Positions 7,847 to 18,400 of a DNA stretch of 35,561 bases are shown piece by piece. Under the pieces are notes generated by a model. The model saw only the letters and a program-made list of their open reading frames with translations, searched no databases and was not told where the DNA came from. Each line of letters opens with the position of its first letter. Position 1 is the stretch's first letter. The DNA is from a virus, in IMG/VR virus record IMGVR_UViG_3300042486_000700, positions 1-35,561 of that record. One strand, given 5' to 3'. The translations under genes and the position numbers were made by a program.

Positions 7847-10830
7847 TATTGTTGACAATTAATATTAATGTTTATTCCCACATCTAAAGAAATTGAATTT
7901 GTTGTTATCGCATCCAAACAACTTAACCCGTTTATTGTTAATGTATTTCCCTCTAATATATATGAATATCCATAATTTATCAATTGTGGAAGATATTCAA
8001 CTAATGATAATCTCCATTGTAGTGGTGTTGGGACATCTGTATAACCATATCCAACATAAAATAACTCTTTAATTATTTGTTGTCCATTTATCTTTAAATC
8101 CACATACCAATCAGTCATCACAGAATTTTGAGAACATTGATTTAACGTTAAACCACTTTGACTTAACATATTATTAACTCTATTACTTAAAATACTATCA
8201 AAGTTTGAAACATTAATATCACCATTATTCCAAGGATAGATATTAAATTCTGCAAATTCACTATTACAATTATAGTCAAATATCCCTGATATTATAAAAC
8301 ATGGGTCAACAGGTACGGGAATAAATTGACATCCTCTCTGTCGTCTATATACAAATTTCTGTTTATGAAAAATTGAATTCTCCAACCTAACACCTCCATT
8401 CCAAATGGTTGTTGCCGGTATCATCTGTTCAACTAATTTCGTCCAATAAGGGCCAATACCATTAACATAATCAATTAACTTTTGGTAAGTATATTTGTTA
8501 TTTGGTATTCCAACGGTTTGTTCGGATTCAATATATTTCCAAAAAATGGATTGAAGGGTTGGATATCCTCCGGTTTTTCCGTCTGAAATATATTGTCTAT
8601 TTCTTGTATTGACCATATTTTCCCAAAATGTTTGAGAAAATTCAAAAAATGTTTTTTTCTTTGGTTCGGGATTTATATATGTCGCATCAACACCTCCCGG
8701 AACCGGATAATTAACCGTTAATCCTGTTTCAGGTATTGGGTAGTCATATCTTCTTGATTCTTCCCACACATCATACACCAATCCTTGTGCAGGATTTAAG
8801 AACACATCAACATTTTTAACATTTAACACTAACTTCTCATTATCAACAAAATAATAAGCATTATAATCTCCTTGGGTTGACACCCTAATTTTATCATCAT
8901 CGGATAACCAAGACTTATTATTATCAACAACTTTTCTAAGTTTAAACCCTTCATTCATATATGGAAAATCCCTATAACGATTCAAATAGGTCTGACCATA
9001 AGTAAATGGTATTAATTGAGTTTGTATATTATAATTTTGTCCTGTATAAACCGCACCTGTTAATTGGACCTCATCAGGACTTCTATGTTGTGCCGTTGTT
9101 TCATACCAACCCGCACCGATTTGGAAAAAGAATGTTTCGGTATTCCTTGGTGCTTTAGGGTAACCTTCAAAATCAATTGGATAACTACTCAAAGTAGTAT
9201 TAACATTTTCATAAATGGCAGTTGATGTATATGCGGTAAATAAATTACCTTTAAACTTATATGTTTGCCCCGGTAAATAAGTTGGGATTGTATTTACATA
9301 AGTTCCTCCCGAGATTTGAGCCCACTGTGTATTAAATTGGTCTAAATTGATTTTTTGGTCGGCCAAATAAATATGTTCATTATATTCAATTAATGAATCA
9401 GGTGCTCCAATCAATCTCAATAAAAATTCAATAGACCTTCGAGTTCCTTTAGATTTAAACAAATAAGACGCATTTAAGATTAAGTTTCTATAATAAGCGT
9501 AATTTAACTCCGTTGGTGTTAGCGCTCTCGCATAACCAGGGTATGTTGGTGTTGAAGTATTCCCAAATACAGAACTTAAGAAATCTTCATTTGTTATTGG
9601 TGAGAAATTTGATGACCACCCTAAAGTTCTTGAAAGATTTACTAATAACTCAGATGGAATATCATTTGACGGATTATAATTAACTGAATTCATGTAAGCC
9701 AATCCATCAACAAATTGTTTAACTTGGTCAAAACTTCTACCGTAAATTTGAAATATCTTCTCTACTTTTTGCCCTAAAGTGTCAAATTCTTTAAGTGAAT
9801 CGGTCACCAAAAACCTTGAAATCAAATTTGTCTTAAATGAATCAAGATTTACAGCAATTTCTTGAATCTCTTCTAAGTAGCTGTCAAATTGATATGATGA
9901 TATGTCCAAATTCCAAGGCCCTCTTTTAGGCCAAGTAACTTGTCTATATTGAGTATAAGTTTGTCCGTATTCATTTTGTTGTGGTACTTGAAATACCGCA
10001 GTATATTCAGGTCTAACCAACCTATTTAATAAAAATTTTTCAACTTCATCAAAATCTTCTTGAAATACTTTATCAGATATTAAATCATTAGGTCTAATTT
10101 GGTATTCACTATTCGTAATAGTCGTGTCTTTACCAAATGGAGAACCGGAAACATAAAATTCCAAATATCCTGTTGATAATGTCTCTGAAGGAGTGAAACC
10201 AATCACTTGATATATATTGTCATCAATACTAATACAATAATCTAAATAGGTGTTATATAAATTTCTATATTTTGAAGTTTCAATTTCCCTTACCGATAAG
10301 TTGTTAGTTGAATTTACCGAATAATCAATATCAAAAGGGTTGTCAAGTCTATCAACATTAACCCTAAAATAAGTCTCATCTTCTTCTTTGTCGTAAAATA
10401 TATCATAAGCCGTATTCCCACTAATAAATTCGGTATTAATAAACCTAACATCCAACGACGCCGGAAAATAATGAATAATTTTTGTAATAGACACACTAAA
10501 CCTCTTGGATAATGACCCATACATTGAAAAATTAAGAACTTGTGAAATATCATAATTTGGATAAACCCTAAATTGAGTCGCAAGAATTGCTCTACTCTCT
10601 TCCAAATTATTAATACCCATCATATCTAACGATATTGGTTCCGAAAATGCACCAACATTGAAAGTCCTATTGACTTTCTCCACAACTCCGGTTGTGAATT
10701 CAAAATTACCTTGAGTCAAACCTCCTCCTTCAACAGTTTGTAAACCTACAATGTTGTCCGAGAAAGTTCCCGCACCGTTGCCTGGGCGTGGGGGGTAAAA
10801 AAATTTCGTGTTCTTAGTTTCTACTGCCAT
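7846..10830 (-). CDS. Baseplate wedge protein with P2 gpI-like domain
   Basis: 994 residues from the ATG at 10828-10830, overlapping the previous stop by one base (TAATG). Residues about 330-490 resemble the tail protein I (Tail_P2_I) family: a helical region with IYGRSFDQVKQFVDG, then ILNASYLFKSKGTRRS and IEFLLRLIGAP. In P2 the order W (gp25), J (gp6), I is conserved, and in T4 the corresponding wedge partner is gp7 (1032 residues), so the size fits. The N-terminal 330 residues and the C-terminal half are unassigned; a Cys-containing segment lies near residues 830-860. Likely role: wedge subunit that links the gp6 ring to peripheral fibres. The four genes between gp6 and this one make the order looser than in P2, so exact equivalence to gp7 is uncertain. 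Confidence 0.65.
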   Translation of the reverse strand: MAVETKNTKFFYPPRPGNGAGTFSDNIVGLQTVEGGGLTQGNFEFTTGVVEKVNRTFNVGAFSEPISLDMMGINNLEESRAILATQFRVYPNYDISQVLNFSMYGSLSKRFSVSITKIIHYFPASLDVRFINTEFISGNTAYDIFYDKEEDETYFRVNVDRLDNPFDIDYSVNSTNNLSVREIETSKYRNLYNTYLDYCISIDDNIYQVIGFTPSETLSTGYLEFYVSGSPFGKDTTITNSEYQIRPNDLISDKVFQEDFDEVEKFLLNRLVRPEYTAVFQVPQQNEYGQTYTQYRQVTWPKRGPWNLDISSYQFDSYLEEIQEIAVNLDSFKTNLISRFLVTDSLKEFDTLGQKVEKIFQIYGRSFDQVKQFVDGLAYMNSVNYNPSNDIPSELLVNLSRTLGWSSNFSPITNEDFLSSVFGNTSTPTYPGYARALTPTELNYAYYRNLILNASYLFKSKGTRRSIEFLLRLIGAPDSLIEYNEHIYLADQKINLDQFNTQWAQISGGTYVNTIPTYLPGQTYKFKGNLFTAYTSTAIYENVNTTLSSYPIDFEGYPKAPRNTETFFFQIGAGWYETTAQHRSPDEVQLTGAVYTGQNYNIQTQLIPFTYGQTYLNRYRDFPYMNEGFKLRKVVDNNKSWLSDDDKIRVSTQGDYNAYYFVDNEKLVLNVKNVDVFLNPAQGLVYDVWEESRRYDYPIPETGLTVNYPVPGGVDATYINPEPKKKTFFEFSQTFWENMVNTRNRQYISDGKTGGYPTLQSIFWKYIESEQTVGIPNNKYTYQKLIDYVNGIGPYWTKLVEQMIPATTIWNGGVRLENSIFHKQKFVYRRQRGCQFIPVPVDPCFIISGIFDYNCNSEFAEFNIYPWNNGDINVSNFDSILSNRVNNMLSQSGLTLNQCSQNSVMTDWYVDLKINGQQIIKELFYVGYGYTDVPTPLQWRLSLVEYLPQLINYGYSYILEGNTLTINGLSCLDAITTNSISLDVGINININCQQ

Positions 10831-11738
10831 TAACTTGTAATTGTTGTGAAGTTTTTACTAAAATCAATATTATTACCTCTACTTTGTCTAACCTCGTAAA
10901 GAAGAGCATTAAATTGGTCTCTAATCTCATATAGATTGTACTGACGATAAATATTATTTTCAGAGTCGTAGATTGTGTAGATACCATCATCAATGGATTT
11001 GGTTTGATTACCATAAAGAGCAATAGCAAGAGATGATATATCGTATTCCACCATTTCAATCTCCAATGTAACTGGATTAAAGAATGTATTACTAATGATT
11101 ATATTTTGATTTGGCTGACCAATAAATGGTGTTGCATTTGGTTTGTTTGAAGGAGATGAAGATGGAGATAAAGTTAAAAATATTAAATTTGACGTCCCAT
11201 CAACATATCGGTACCTAATTGATTTCTGAACGGTATTAACCTCATTACTAATAACAGGTTCACAGAAAAATGATGAAGTCACCACTCTAAAGAAATTTGG
11301 TATTTTTGACCCGTCAGGATTTAAGTATTCAATTCTAAAACCAACCAAACCTTGAGGAACAAATTTATTTTGGTATTGAGCAGGAACATTAGACACATCA
11401 ATGATAATCCCTTTAACATTGGGTAATGCGTTTAACACTCCACAATCCGTGATTACCGTTCTAATTTGTGCGGGTCTTATATATAATGTATAAATCCCTA
11501 TTTCATTAAATTGTTCTGCCGGTAATGTTAAATTATATAATCCACCTAAAATTTCAACACCCGCGTTTCCACCTGTTTCAGTATTATTGAAATAAGGTTT
11601 TAATAGTGTTGGTGCATCAAGTTGAGTTAGGATAAAATCATCCGTAGCATCTCTTGATGGAGTGTAATTCATAATTATCTGAACATCTTCAGGTGAAACA
11701 TCACTTGGTCTTATTGTACCGTATGAACCGATTGCCAT
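10830..11738 (-). CDS. Unknown structural protein of the baseplate cluster
   Basis: 302 residues from the ATG at 11736-11738. The start is preceded by AAAAAGAGAAT, a weak purine stretch, and a TATTTATA element 15 bp upstream. The protein begins MAIGSYGTIRPSDVSPEDVQ and appears beta-rich, with a Ser/Pro-rich turn near residues 192-205 (LSPSSSPSNKP). The end (KSIDDGIYTIYDSENNIYRQ) leads into a helix-like tail. I do not recognise a family. It overlaps the wedge gene by TAATG, which suggests translational coupling and stoichiometric production with it. A wedge or fibre-attachment protein is plausible from context only. Confidence 0.65.
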   Translation of the reverse strand: MAIGSYGTIRPSDVSPEDVQIIMNYTPSRDATDDFILTQLDAPTLLKPYFNNTETGGNAGVEILGGLYNLTLPAEQFNEIGIYTLYIRPAQIRTVITDCGVLNALPNVKGIIIDVSNVPAQYQNKFVPQGLVGFRIEYLNPDGSKIPNFFRVVTSSFFCEPVISNEVNTVQKSIRYRYVDGTSNLIFLTLSPSSSPSNKPNATPFIGQPNQNIIISNTFFNPVTLEIEMVEYDISSLAIALYGNQTKSIDDGIYTIYDSENNIYRQYNLYEIRDQFNALLYEVRQSRGNNIDFSKNFTTITS

Positions 11739-11753
11739 ATTCTCTTTTTATAT

Positions 11754-11761
11754 TATAAATA
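11754..11761 (-). promoter_or_regulatory. TATTTATA element before the 302-aa gene
   Basis: The minus strand reads TATTTATA 15 bp upstream of the start codon, in the only gap (25 bp) between genes of the wedge subcluster from 7846 to 15420; the other junctions there are overlaps. Confidence 0.35.
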
Positions 11762-11763
11762 GT

Positions 11764-12873
11764 TTAGTTCTTTTTTTGTATATTAAAAAATCCGTATCCG
11801 TAATTAATCATGTCTCCCAGGTTATCGACCTCGCCCAATCTTTGAATCCTCTCAAAAGCCGAATTTTTTCCCCGTTCAATGAAAATATTTGTTTGAATTT
11901 GAGGTTGACCAATAACCTTTAATAAAACTTCTTCTTTAGTTATTGGAACCGCAGTTAAATTATTTTCAGTAAATCCCGAAGATTTTTCAAAGAAAATTGT
12001 TGTACCATCAAAATAAGTATAATAATCAACATTGTTAATAGTATATGCAGTAAATTCCGGATTAATATCTGTAATCGCCCCCCAAATTTGTCCATTCCTA
12101 ATTACCGGAACGCCCACTTGATATTGATTTGGCCCATATAACGCCAATTCGGTAAGACTTGACTTAGTATAACCCGAGACAACATATGGGACATTTACAT
12201 AATTTGATGAAATTTGAGGTGCAACTTCATTAACTGCATCCCCTGAAAAAATATAATCATAACTTACCGGAGTATTAACCCAGTTGCCGCCAGCAGGAAT
12301 AAAAAACGCCTCACCATTTGGATTGTTTGGTACAATGTTCGTATAAGGTGTCGTTATTGTTTTAGTCACCCGAGTAATACCCCAAGGATTTGCCTGTTCT
12401 AAAGTAATTTGATAAGTTTTATTTGCCACAGGATAAGTATGGCTCATCGAATTTGGTGTATATCCTGTTATCGTCTGTTTTGGACTACCATCACCCCAAT
12501 CCACTTTATATGAAGACAAATCCAAAAACTTTTGAAATTCACTTGAAGTATTATAAATATGGTACACATATGGTGATGAGGTTGTTGATGAAAATATAAA
12601 ATTGGCAACAACATCTTTTTGTAAAACTGCCCCGTCAAACGGACTATAATATCCGGTGTCAATCGCGGTTTGTCGAATTAAGATAGGTACCGTTAAACCT
12701 GTTAATAATGATGAATCGTTTGGTCCCGCGCTAAGAACTTGGGTCATAGCAGAATATACCCCAACAGTCTGACCTCTATAGTCAGGACCAACATTTTGTC
12801 CTCCAAGATTTACTCTAAAAATATCACCAATAATATTTTCAGGGGATATTTTTATTTTATAATAATCTTCCAT
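11764..12873 (-). CDS. Baseplate-cluster protein with PKD domain
   Basis: 369 residues from the ATG at 12871-12873, overlapping the previous stop (TAATG). Residues about 88-177 match the PKD fold: VDWGDGSP at 124-131, SHTYPV at 144-149, then a YQITL strand and a final TKTITTP strand. PKD domains are Ig-like beta sandwiches common in surface layers, secreted hydrolases and adhesins of Bacteroidota. The first 87 residues (with NLGGQNVGPDYRGQTVGVYS) and the C-terminal 190 residues are unassigned. A decoration or arm protein of the baseplate is likely; carbohydrate or cell-surface contact is possible but not shown. Confidence 0.7.
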   Translation of the reverse strand: MEDYYKIKISPENIIGDIFRVNLGGQNVGPDYRGQTVGVYSAMTQVLSAGPNDSSLLTGLTVPILIRQTAIDTGYYSPFDGAVLQKDVVANFIFSSTTSSPYVYHIYNTSSEFQKFLDLSSYKVDWGDGSPKQTITGYTPNSMSHTYPVANKTYQITLEQANPWGITRVTKTITTPYTNIVPNNPNGEAFFIPAGGNWVNTPVSYDYIFSGDAVNEVAPQISSNYVNVPYVVSGYTKSSLTELALYGPNQYQVGVPVIRNGQIWGAITDINPEFTAYTINNVDYYTYFDGTTIFFEKSSGFTENNLTAVPITKEEVLLKVIGQPQIQTNIFIERGKNSAFERIQRLGEVDNLGDMINYGYGFFNIQKKN

Positions 12874-13715
12874 TATTCGGGGTTAATATATTCATACCAT
12901 TTTATGGGGATAGTCGCCCCCGCTCTTCCATCTAAATTACTATAAATTTGCTGACTAGGGTTCATATTAAATACCTGATAAGTTTGTTTATCATAATCCA
13001 TCTGAACTCTATAATAAAAATATTTAGTATTATCAAAAACGTGTTTATTACCTGAAATTGATGATTGGGGCATATTCATCATTCTTTTGAATGAACCGAC
13101 GCTCGCATCATAAAATTTCGCGGTCATATAAAAAGTTGAAATGTCCAAAAAATTTCTTTTTTTCAACCAATATATAAAAAACCCTTCTTTGTCTCCAACA
13201 TAATCTAAAACAAATTTAGGTTTCTTAATTTTAACAGGGGTTCTTTGCATTATCGTATCCATTGTTAACCCTTGTTGTGTTGGTATTATTATTGTAATAT
13301 AATTTGTTTGTCGTTTTTCATCTACATTATCATATAAATCTAATTTGAAAAAAGAATTTGAGAAATTATTCGTATAATAATATATCTCTTCTGGAGTAAA
13401 GCCTTCGGAGATATAATTAATAGTCCAACTTGACTGATTATTTAACGTACTACCCGAATGAAAATAAAATTCATATTGTATATCAGTAAATTCAAATGGA
13501 GTATTTGAGTTTGGATTATTAACGGTGATTGGGGCGTGTGCGAATCGACTAACCTCAAAATCACCAAAACCTCCGGTTACTTTTTTAATTATTTCACTTT
13601 CATATTCGTTAATACTTTGGTCAAGACCCAAATAATCCCATGTCAATTTTATAGGAACCACCAATTCTTTATTGACAAATCCATTATTCATTATCTGTAT
13701 TTTATTCACATCCAT
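12873..13715 (-). CDS. Unknown baseplate-cluster protein
   Basis: 280 residues from the ATG at 13713-13715; a TTG immediately before it could add one codon. The start lies inside the 3' end of the previous gene, whose stop is at 13702-13704. The protein begins MDVNKIQIMNNGFVNKELVV and has motifs such as PIKLTWDYLGLD and FFIYWLKKRNFLDISTFYM. The C-terminus contains GRAGATIPIKWYEYI. No family recognised, no membrane segment. Tight packing on both sides (14-bp overlap upstream, TAATG downstream) marks it as a member of the baseplate transcript. Confidence 0.65.
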   Translation of the reverse strand: MDVNKIQIMNNGFVNKELVVPIKLTWDYLGLDQSINEYESEIIKKVTGGFGDFEVSRFAHAPITVNNPNSNTPFEFTDIQYEFYFHSGSTLNNQSSWTINYISEGFTPEEIYYYTNNFSNSFFKLDLYDNVDEKRQTNYITIIIPTQQGLTMDTIMQRTPVKIKKPKFVLDYVGDKEGFFIYWLKKRNFLDISTFYMTAKFYDASVGSFKRMMNMPQSSISGNKHVFDNTKYFYYRVQMDYDKQTYQVFNMNPSQQIYSNLDGRAGATIPIKWYEYINPE

Positions 13716-15420
13716 CAATTAAAGGTTTTATAGGGAATTCAATACCATTTAAGTTTGAATTATAATTTATTCCATCAGGGATTAATCTAAACTGCACATC
13801 TTTAAACGGATAATGAGAAAAATTCAAAAAAGGATAATCAACTCCTCTATCCAAATTGTCTATAAATCCATAAGTATATAAATCTCTCCATCTAAATTCT
13901 TGGTCGGAACTTGAATAATACGAATATGACGGAATACCTTCAATTATATTAATGTCGCCAGTTTCTATATAATCGGAAAATACTCTAATCGTCATTGGGG
14001 TATGTGGTTGGTAATAAAAACCTGGTGCGTTCAATCTATCAAATTCTGATGTTGTTGCAAACACATCTTGATTATATTTTAATTTATGAAAATAACCCGA
14101 TATTACTCGTTCTATTTGTTCATAATTGTTCCATTCACAAAAATCTCCATCCATAGTGTCACCGGACATTAAATCCCGATTATAATAAAAAGTTTTAGTG
14201 ACGCCACTTGTTAAGGTATAATTTGATGTCGGGATATTAGTATTAGAATTCACATTATTATCATCCCACCATGAATTAACATTTTGAGTTAAATTAAATT
14301 TCCACCCTTGTTTTAAGGCAACATTACCACCTAATGATGGTTTATTGAAATAACCGGTATATCCCTTATTTATAATCGTTAAAAACAACTCACTAACAGG
14401 TCTTTTTTGATTATCAAGAACACCATTTAAATCAAAATCATATTTAAATGTTATGTTATAACTATTACTACTTGTTTTTTGTGAAATTCTTGACTTGTCA
14501 TCTGGTGTTAATACATCGTATTCAAACTTTTTTTCTTCATTAAACACATTTTTTTCAAATCCATTTTTAGTAATAATACATTCATCAACATTCGTTAATA
14601 TTTTATGTTGTCTAACATAATATTCCGATGTCGTTTCTAATATGTTTTCAGGGTTAATGACCCTTCTAAATGTCCCTCTTCTTCTATTTGTAAAAGTAGT
14701 TCCTGTGTATCCTACATCGTAAATATTAAAAATGTACTCCTTACTATCAAATAAACCATTACCTAACGAATAGACCTGAAATAAATCAATATTGTTATAA
14801 TTAAATGGGGGATTTTTAAATTTTATTTTAACGTATTCCCCAACCGATAACCCATGTGGTACAATACATTGAAACTGAATTATTGGATTCCCATTTTGGA
14901 ATGTCTTTCTAATAATATATGGAATTCCTTCGGACGCAGTCCAATTGTCCTCACTATTATTTAGTTCATAAAATAATTTTTCGTCATAATTATTCCGATA
15001 AACATAACTTAAATAATATGTCCAATTATATGTATAAGCACTTTTAGCTTGATATTGTATATGTTGGTCGCTCACATTAGGACGATATAAGTCAAATTCA
15101 TAATATTGAGGATAGCCAAACCATTTTCCACTAGCCACTGATTTTTCCGCTTCAACATAATATAAATTATTTTTAAATGGTAAGTATTCTGTAGTTCCCG
15201 TATAAGTGTTAGCGTAAATATAGTTCACCTTAAATGTTGGTCTAAAAATCGTACAAGATTGTCTTTCATCATCATATATTTGAGCAAGACTAATACTTTG
15301 ACTTCTATCATATTCAGTAATTTGTTGACTTTGTTCCTCCAAAGATAACGAAATTTCTTGGTCAATAAAAGGTGCAGATTTATATTGTAAACTACTTGGG
15401 ATTATGGTATACTTATTCAT
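13702..15420 (-). CDS. Unknown baseplate-cluster protein, Tyr/Asn-rich
   Basis: 572 residues from the ATG at 15418-15420 (a TTG one codon upstream is less likely). The start overlaps the end of the giant gene by 8 bp. The protein is rich in Tyr, Asn and Phe, with many alternating beta-type strands, for example FKVNYIYANTYTGTTEYLPF and IIQFQCIVPHGLSVGEYVK. The latter resembles a short beta-barrel motif often seen in phage wedge and tube proteins, but I cannot assign it. The C-terminus ends with a Cys-Glu pair after PIKPLIDG. No transmembrane segments. Probably a large structural subunit, inferred from its place between the giant protein and the wedge proteins. Confidence 0.65.
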   Translation of the reverse strand: MNKYTIIPSSLQYKSAPFIDQEISLSLEEQSQQITEYDRSQSISLAQIYDDERQSCTIFRPTFKVNYIYANTYTGTTEYLPFKNNLYYVEAEKSVASGKWFGYPQYYEFDLYRPNVSDQHIQYQAKSAYTYNWTYYLSYVYRNNYDEKLFYELNNSEDNWTASEGIPYIIRKTFQNGNPIIQFQCIVPHGLSVGEYVKIKFKNPPFNYNNIDLFQVYSLGNGLFDSKEYIFNIYDVGYTGTTFTNRRRGTFRRVINPENILETTSEYYVRQHKILTNVDECIITKNGFEKNVFNEEKKFEYDVLTPDDKSRISQKTSSNSYNITFKYDFDLNGVLDNQKRPVSELFLTIINKGYTGYFNKPSLGGNVALKQGWKFNLTQNVNSWWDDNNVNSNTNIPTSNYTLTSGVTKTFYYNRDLMSGDTMDGDFCEWNNYEQIERVISGYFHKLKYNQDVFATTSEFDRLNAPGFYYQPHTPMTIRVFSDYIETGDINIIEGIPSYSYYSSSDQEFRWRDLYTYGFIDNLDRGVDYPFLNFSHYPFKDVQFRLIPDGINYNSNLNGIEFPIKPLIDGCE

Positions 15421-18400
15421 CAACAGAATATTTTGTTTTAAATTTATCTAACGCACTTTCACCTTTAATTATCCCAAAATAAAAATGGTTTGGAGCGCTA
15501 ACTAAAAAGTTTTTCACTTCACTATTTTTATAAACATTTGAATACTTTCCATCGCTATCCACACCAAATAAATATCCACGTAGATAAATGTCTCCAAGTC
15601 CTATCGCGTCACTATCCGTAAAATAACTTGGGGTTGAGGTAGAATTATCGATTCTACGACTTAATGATTGGTAATTTTGACTAAAAATATCACTCTCATT
15701 TGTTACCCAATTATTTTTTTCGCTACCAAATATGGTGGTACCCCCATTCAAACTCCATTTATAAAATGGTACTTCCTGTGATTTAATCCCATATTGATAT
15801 GTTATTGCATTCACATTATTTGAAGGTCTGAAGTTTATAATCCCCGGACTCAAATAATCTTTATTTTGTAAATCAAATGTTGTGGATGAAAAGAAAATAC
15901 CTATCGTGGGATTATCGGGGTATCCAACAACATTAACTGGAGATGGGTTTTCATTTGTATTGTAAAATTGAGGTGAGAATGGAATAACACCAAATTCGGA
16001 ATTGATTGACATAGCTTGTGCTAAATCCCCATCAATTCTAAGCACATTACGATTTCCTCGAGAGAATAACTCATTTAAACTATTATTAAATCCTGATAAA
16101 ATTTTTGTTAAAAATTTACTAGTTGTGATTCGACTAATGACAAATAAATTAACCAAGTCAGAAGTATCCGAATAACTTGATGGGTTTAAACTTTTCATAA
16201 TATACCCTTTGGACGATGGTTCAAATAAAATTTCTTGATAGATGTCGTCTTTCATTCCCAAGTTAACTATTGTAGTTGGGAATAGTAAATTCCGTCTATT
16301 AACCGACTGTTCTAAATCCCCCGTACCTCTTCCAATAAATTTGGTTCCATTATAAGGTGAACTCCTATAGTAGAATGTATTAGTTTTTTTATCGAAATAA
16401 ACAAGTTGTTTTGCAAAAATTGAACGTGCTTCCCCTAATAAATTAAATGAAGTATCAACTTGAAGTGGGAACATATACAACGAACCATTAACCCAATTAT
16501 TTGTGAAGGATTGTGCCAACACTCCTCGACATAACCCATAATTAAATCTAAATCTATATCCCCATTCAGCAAAAGTCCCTAAATCTTTAGTTAAATCAGT
16601 TAATGGTTTTCTAACCATAACATAACACCCACTTTCAACGGGGTCTGTTTCTCGGCATCCATCTTTCACTCTAAAGTTAGTACCATCACCCTCATAACAT
16701 TTAAGACCCACCATTTGTTCACAAGTATTTAAACTAGTGAATACGTTAATCGCTGCATATTGACCTCCAATGTCTGCGGTTGGTTGTTGGGCCCCAGTTG
16801 AGAATCCTGGTGATGCGTACAAATTCAAATTTCCATCTATAGGGTACATTGCAAACCCTAAATTTTGTTGTAATAATCCAGTACTACCACTATAATTAAA
16901 ATCATTATCCAAATAATCCGATGATGGTAATCTATCGGTTCTCATAATATTTAATTTTTTATTTGCAACTAATAAACTTTGAGTTGGTCCGGTTGTTGCG
17001 GTAAATTGTGGATATAATATAGGACTATAGTATAAATTAACTGGTGCATTATTTGCGATATCACTATTATAGTTGAAACTACCAATATTATTAATAGTCC
17101 AAGGTGCCCTATACATTAATGCTGCTCCAGATAAATCATCATTAGGTCTATATTGTCGTAAATAATTCCAATTGGTTGTTGGTGGATTATTAATATCAAT
17201 ATAATAAGGTCCATTATAATTGAATACGTTACTGGTAATACCACCACTTTTCTTAACCGTTAATGAGTTAGGAGTTTGATTAGTGTTAAGATTACTAACC
17301 GAATAAATTCCGGTGTCATTTGAGATGGTAGTAACCCCATAAGTATATGTGACTCCGTTTCCTTGATTTATAGTTCCATTTGCATAGAAAGAAAATGAAA
17401 GTTTAGCAATGTTAATAGATAAATCGTTATTATTAAACCACGTTTTATCTAACGCACCATAGTACCCAACATTTGATGTTGTATATGATGAATATGAATA
17501 TCCGGGATTTGAAGATGTTACAGGAAATAATGAACTTGGAATACCCGGTTCAAAGAAAACTGATGGATAAAAAATTTCATCAGAATTTTTATGATTTTGT
17601 ACCGATATTGTCGAATTTTGAGGAAGAGATTGAATTGGTACGTTAAGTCGGGTTGAGGCCGTAAATATAAAATTAGGGTCATTCTCTGAATTCCCAAATA
17701 AATTTCCAATCTGATATCTATTAATGTATTTTGGAGAATATGGGTCTACGCCTCTTTGTAATATTAAAATAGTTTTACTTGATAGGTCGTCTAGTGTTAC
17801 TAAAGGATTTTCATTAAAAGGGGGTGGTACGGGTACGGCACCAAAAGGTGTTACGACACCATTTTGGTTATCTCCGAATCTCCAACCGTTTGTAGGATTA
17901 TCTTGTAGATAATACCCAATTTGATTCCTACTTATAATATTCCAAAAACTTTCACCCGCCGATGATGATGTTACATCAGGGTTAGTACTAATCACCGGTT
18001 TACCATTAGCATCGGGAATAACATTTATTGTTACTGCGGTTAGTACTTGACAATATTCTATATCTAATGGAAACTCATATCTTTTAAACGCAATCCCTTT
18101 GACTATTTTTTTATCGTCAATAATTGCAGTCCCCCCAATCGAACTAATATTAATACCATTTTCATTTTTAATTGTAAGTTGTCCTATTGGAGTTTCAGGA
18201 ATTTTATATCTTATACCACTACAATCCAAATAAGTTGTGGTTCCAGATTCAATAACATCAACCGTAATATCATAATAACATTCTGATTCAACTTCAGGTA
18301 AAAAATATTGAGTTGTGTTGGATAGAAGAGGATTACTAGGGTGGTTTGGATTAACCCACTTAAGTCCTAAATTAGTCTGTTTATTATTGAAAACCCCACA

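Noticed and set aside
7847-7858. Earlier TTG start for the SprB-repeat gene
   Set aside because: The ATG four codons later forms a TAATG junction with the previous stop, the same arrangement as at two other junctions nearby.
1-7858. Diversity-generating retroelement acting on the fibre genes
   Set aside because: No reverse transcriptase and no template/variable repeat pair is visible in the window; it may still exist elsewhere.
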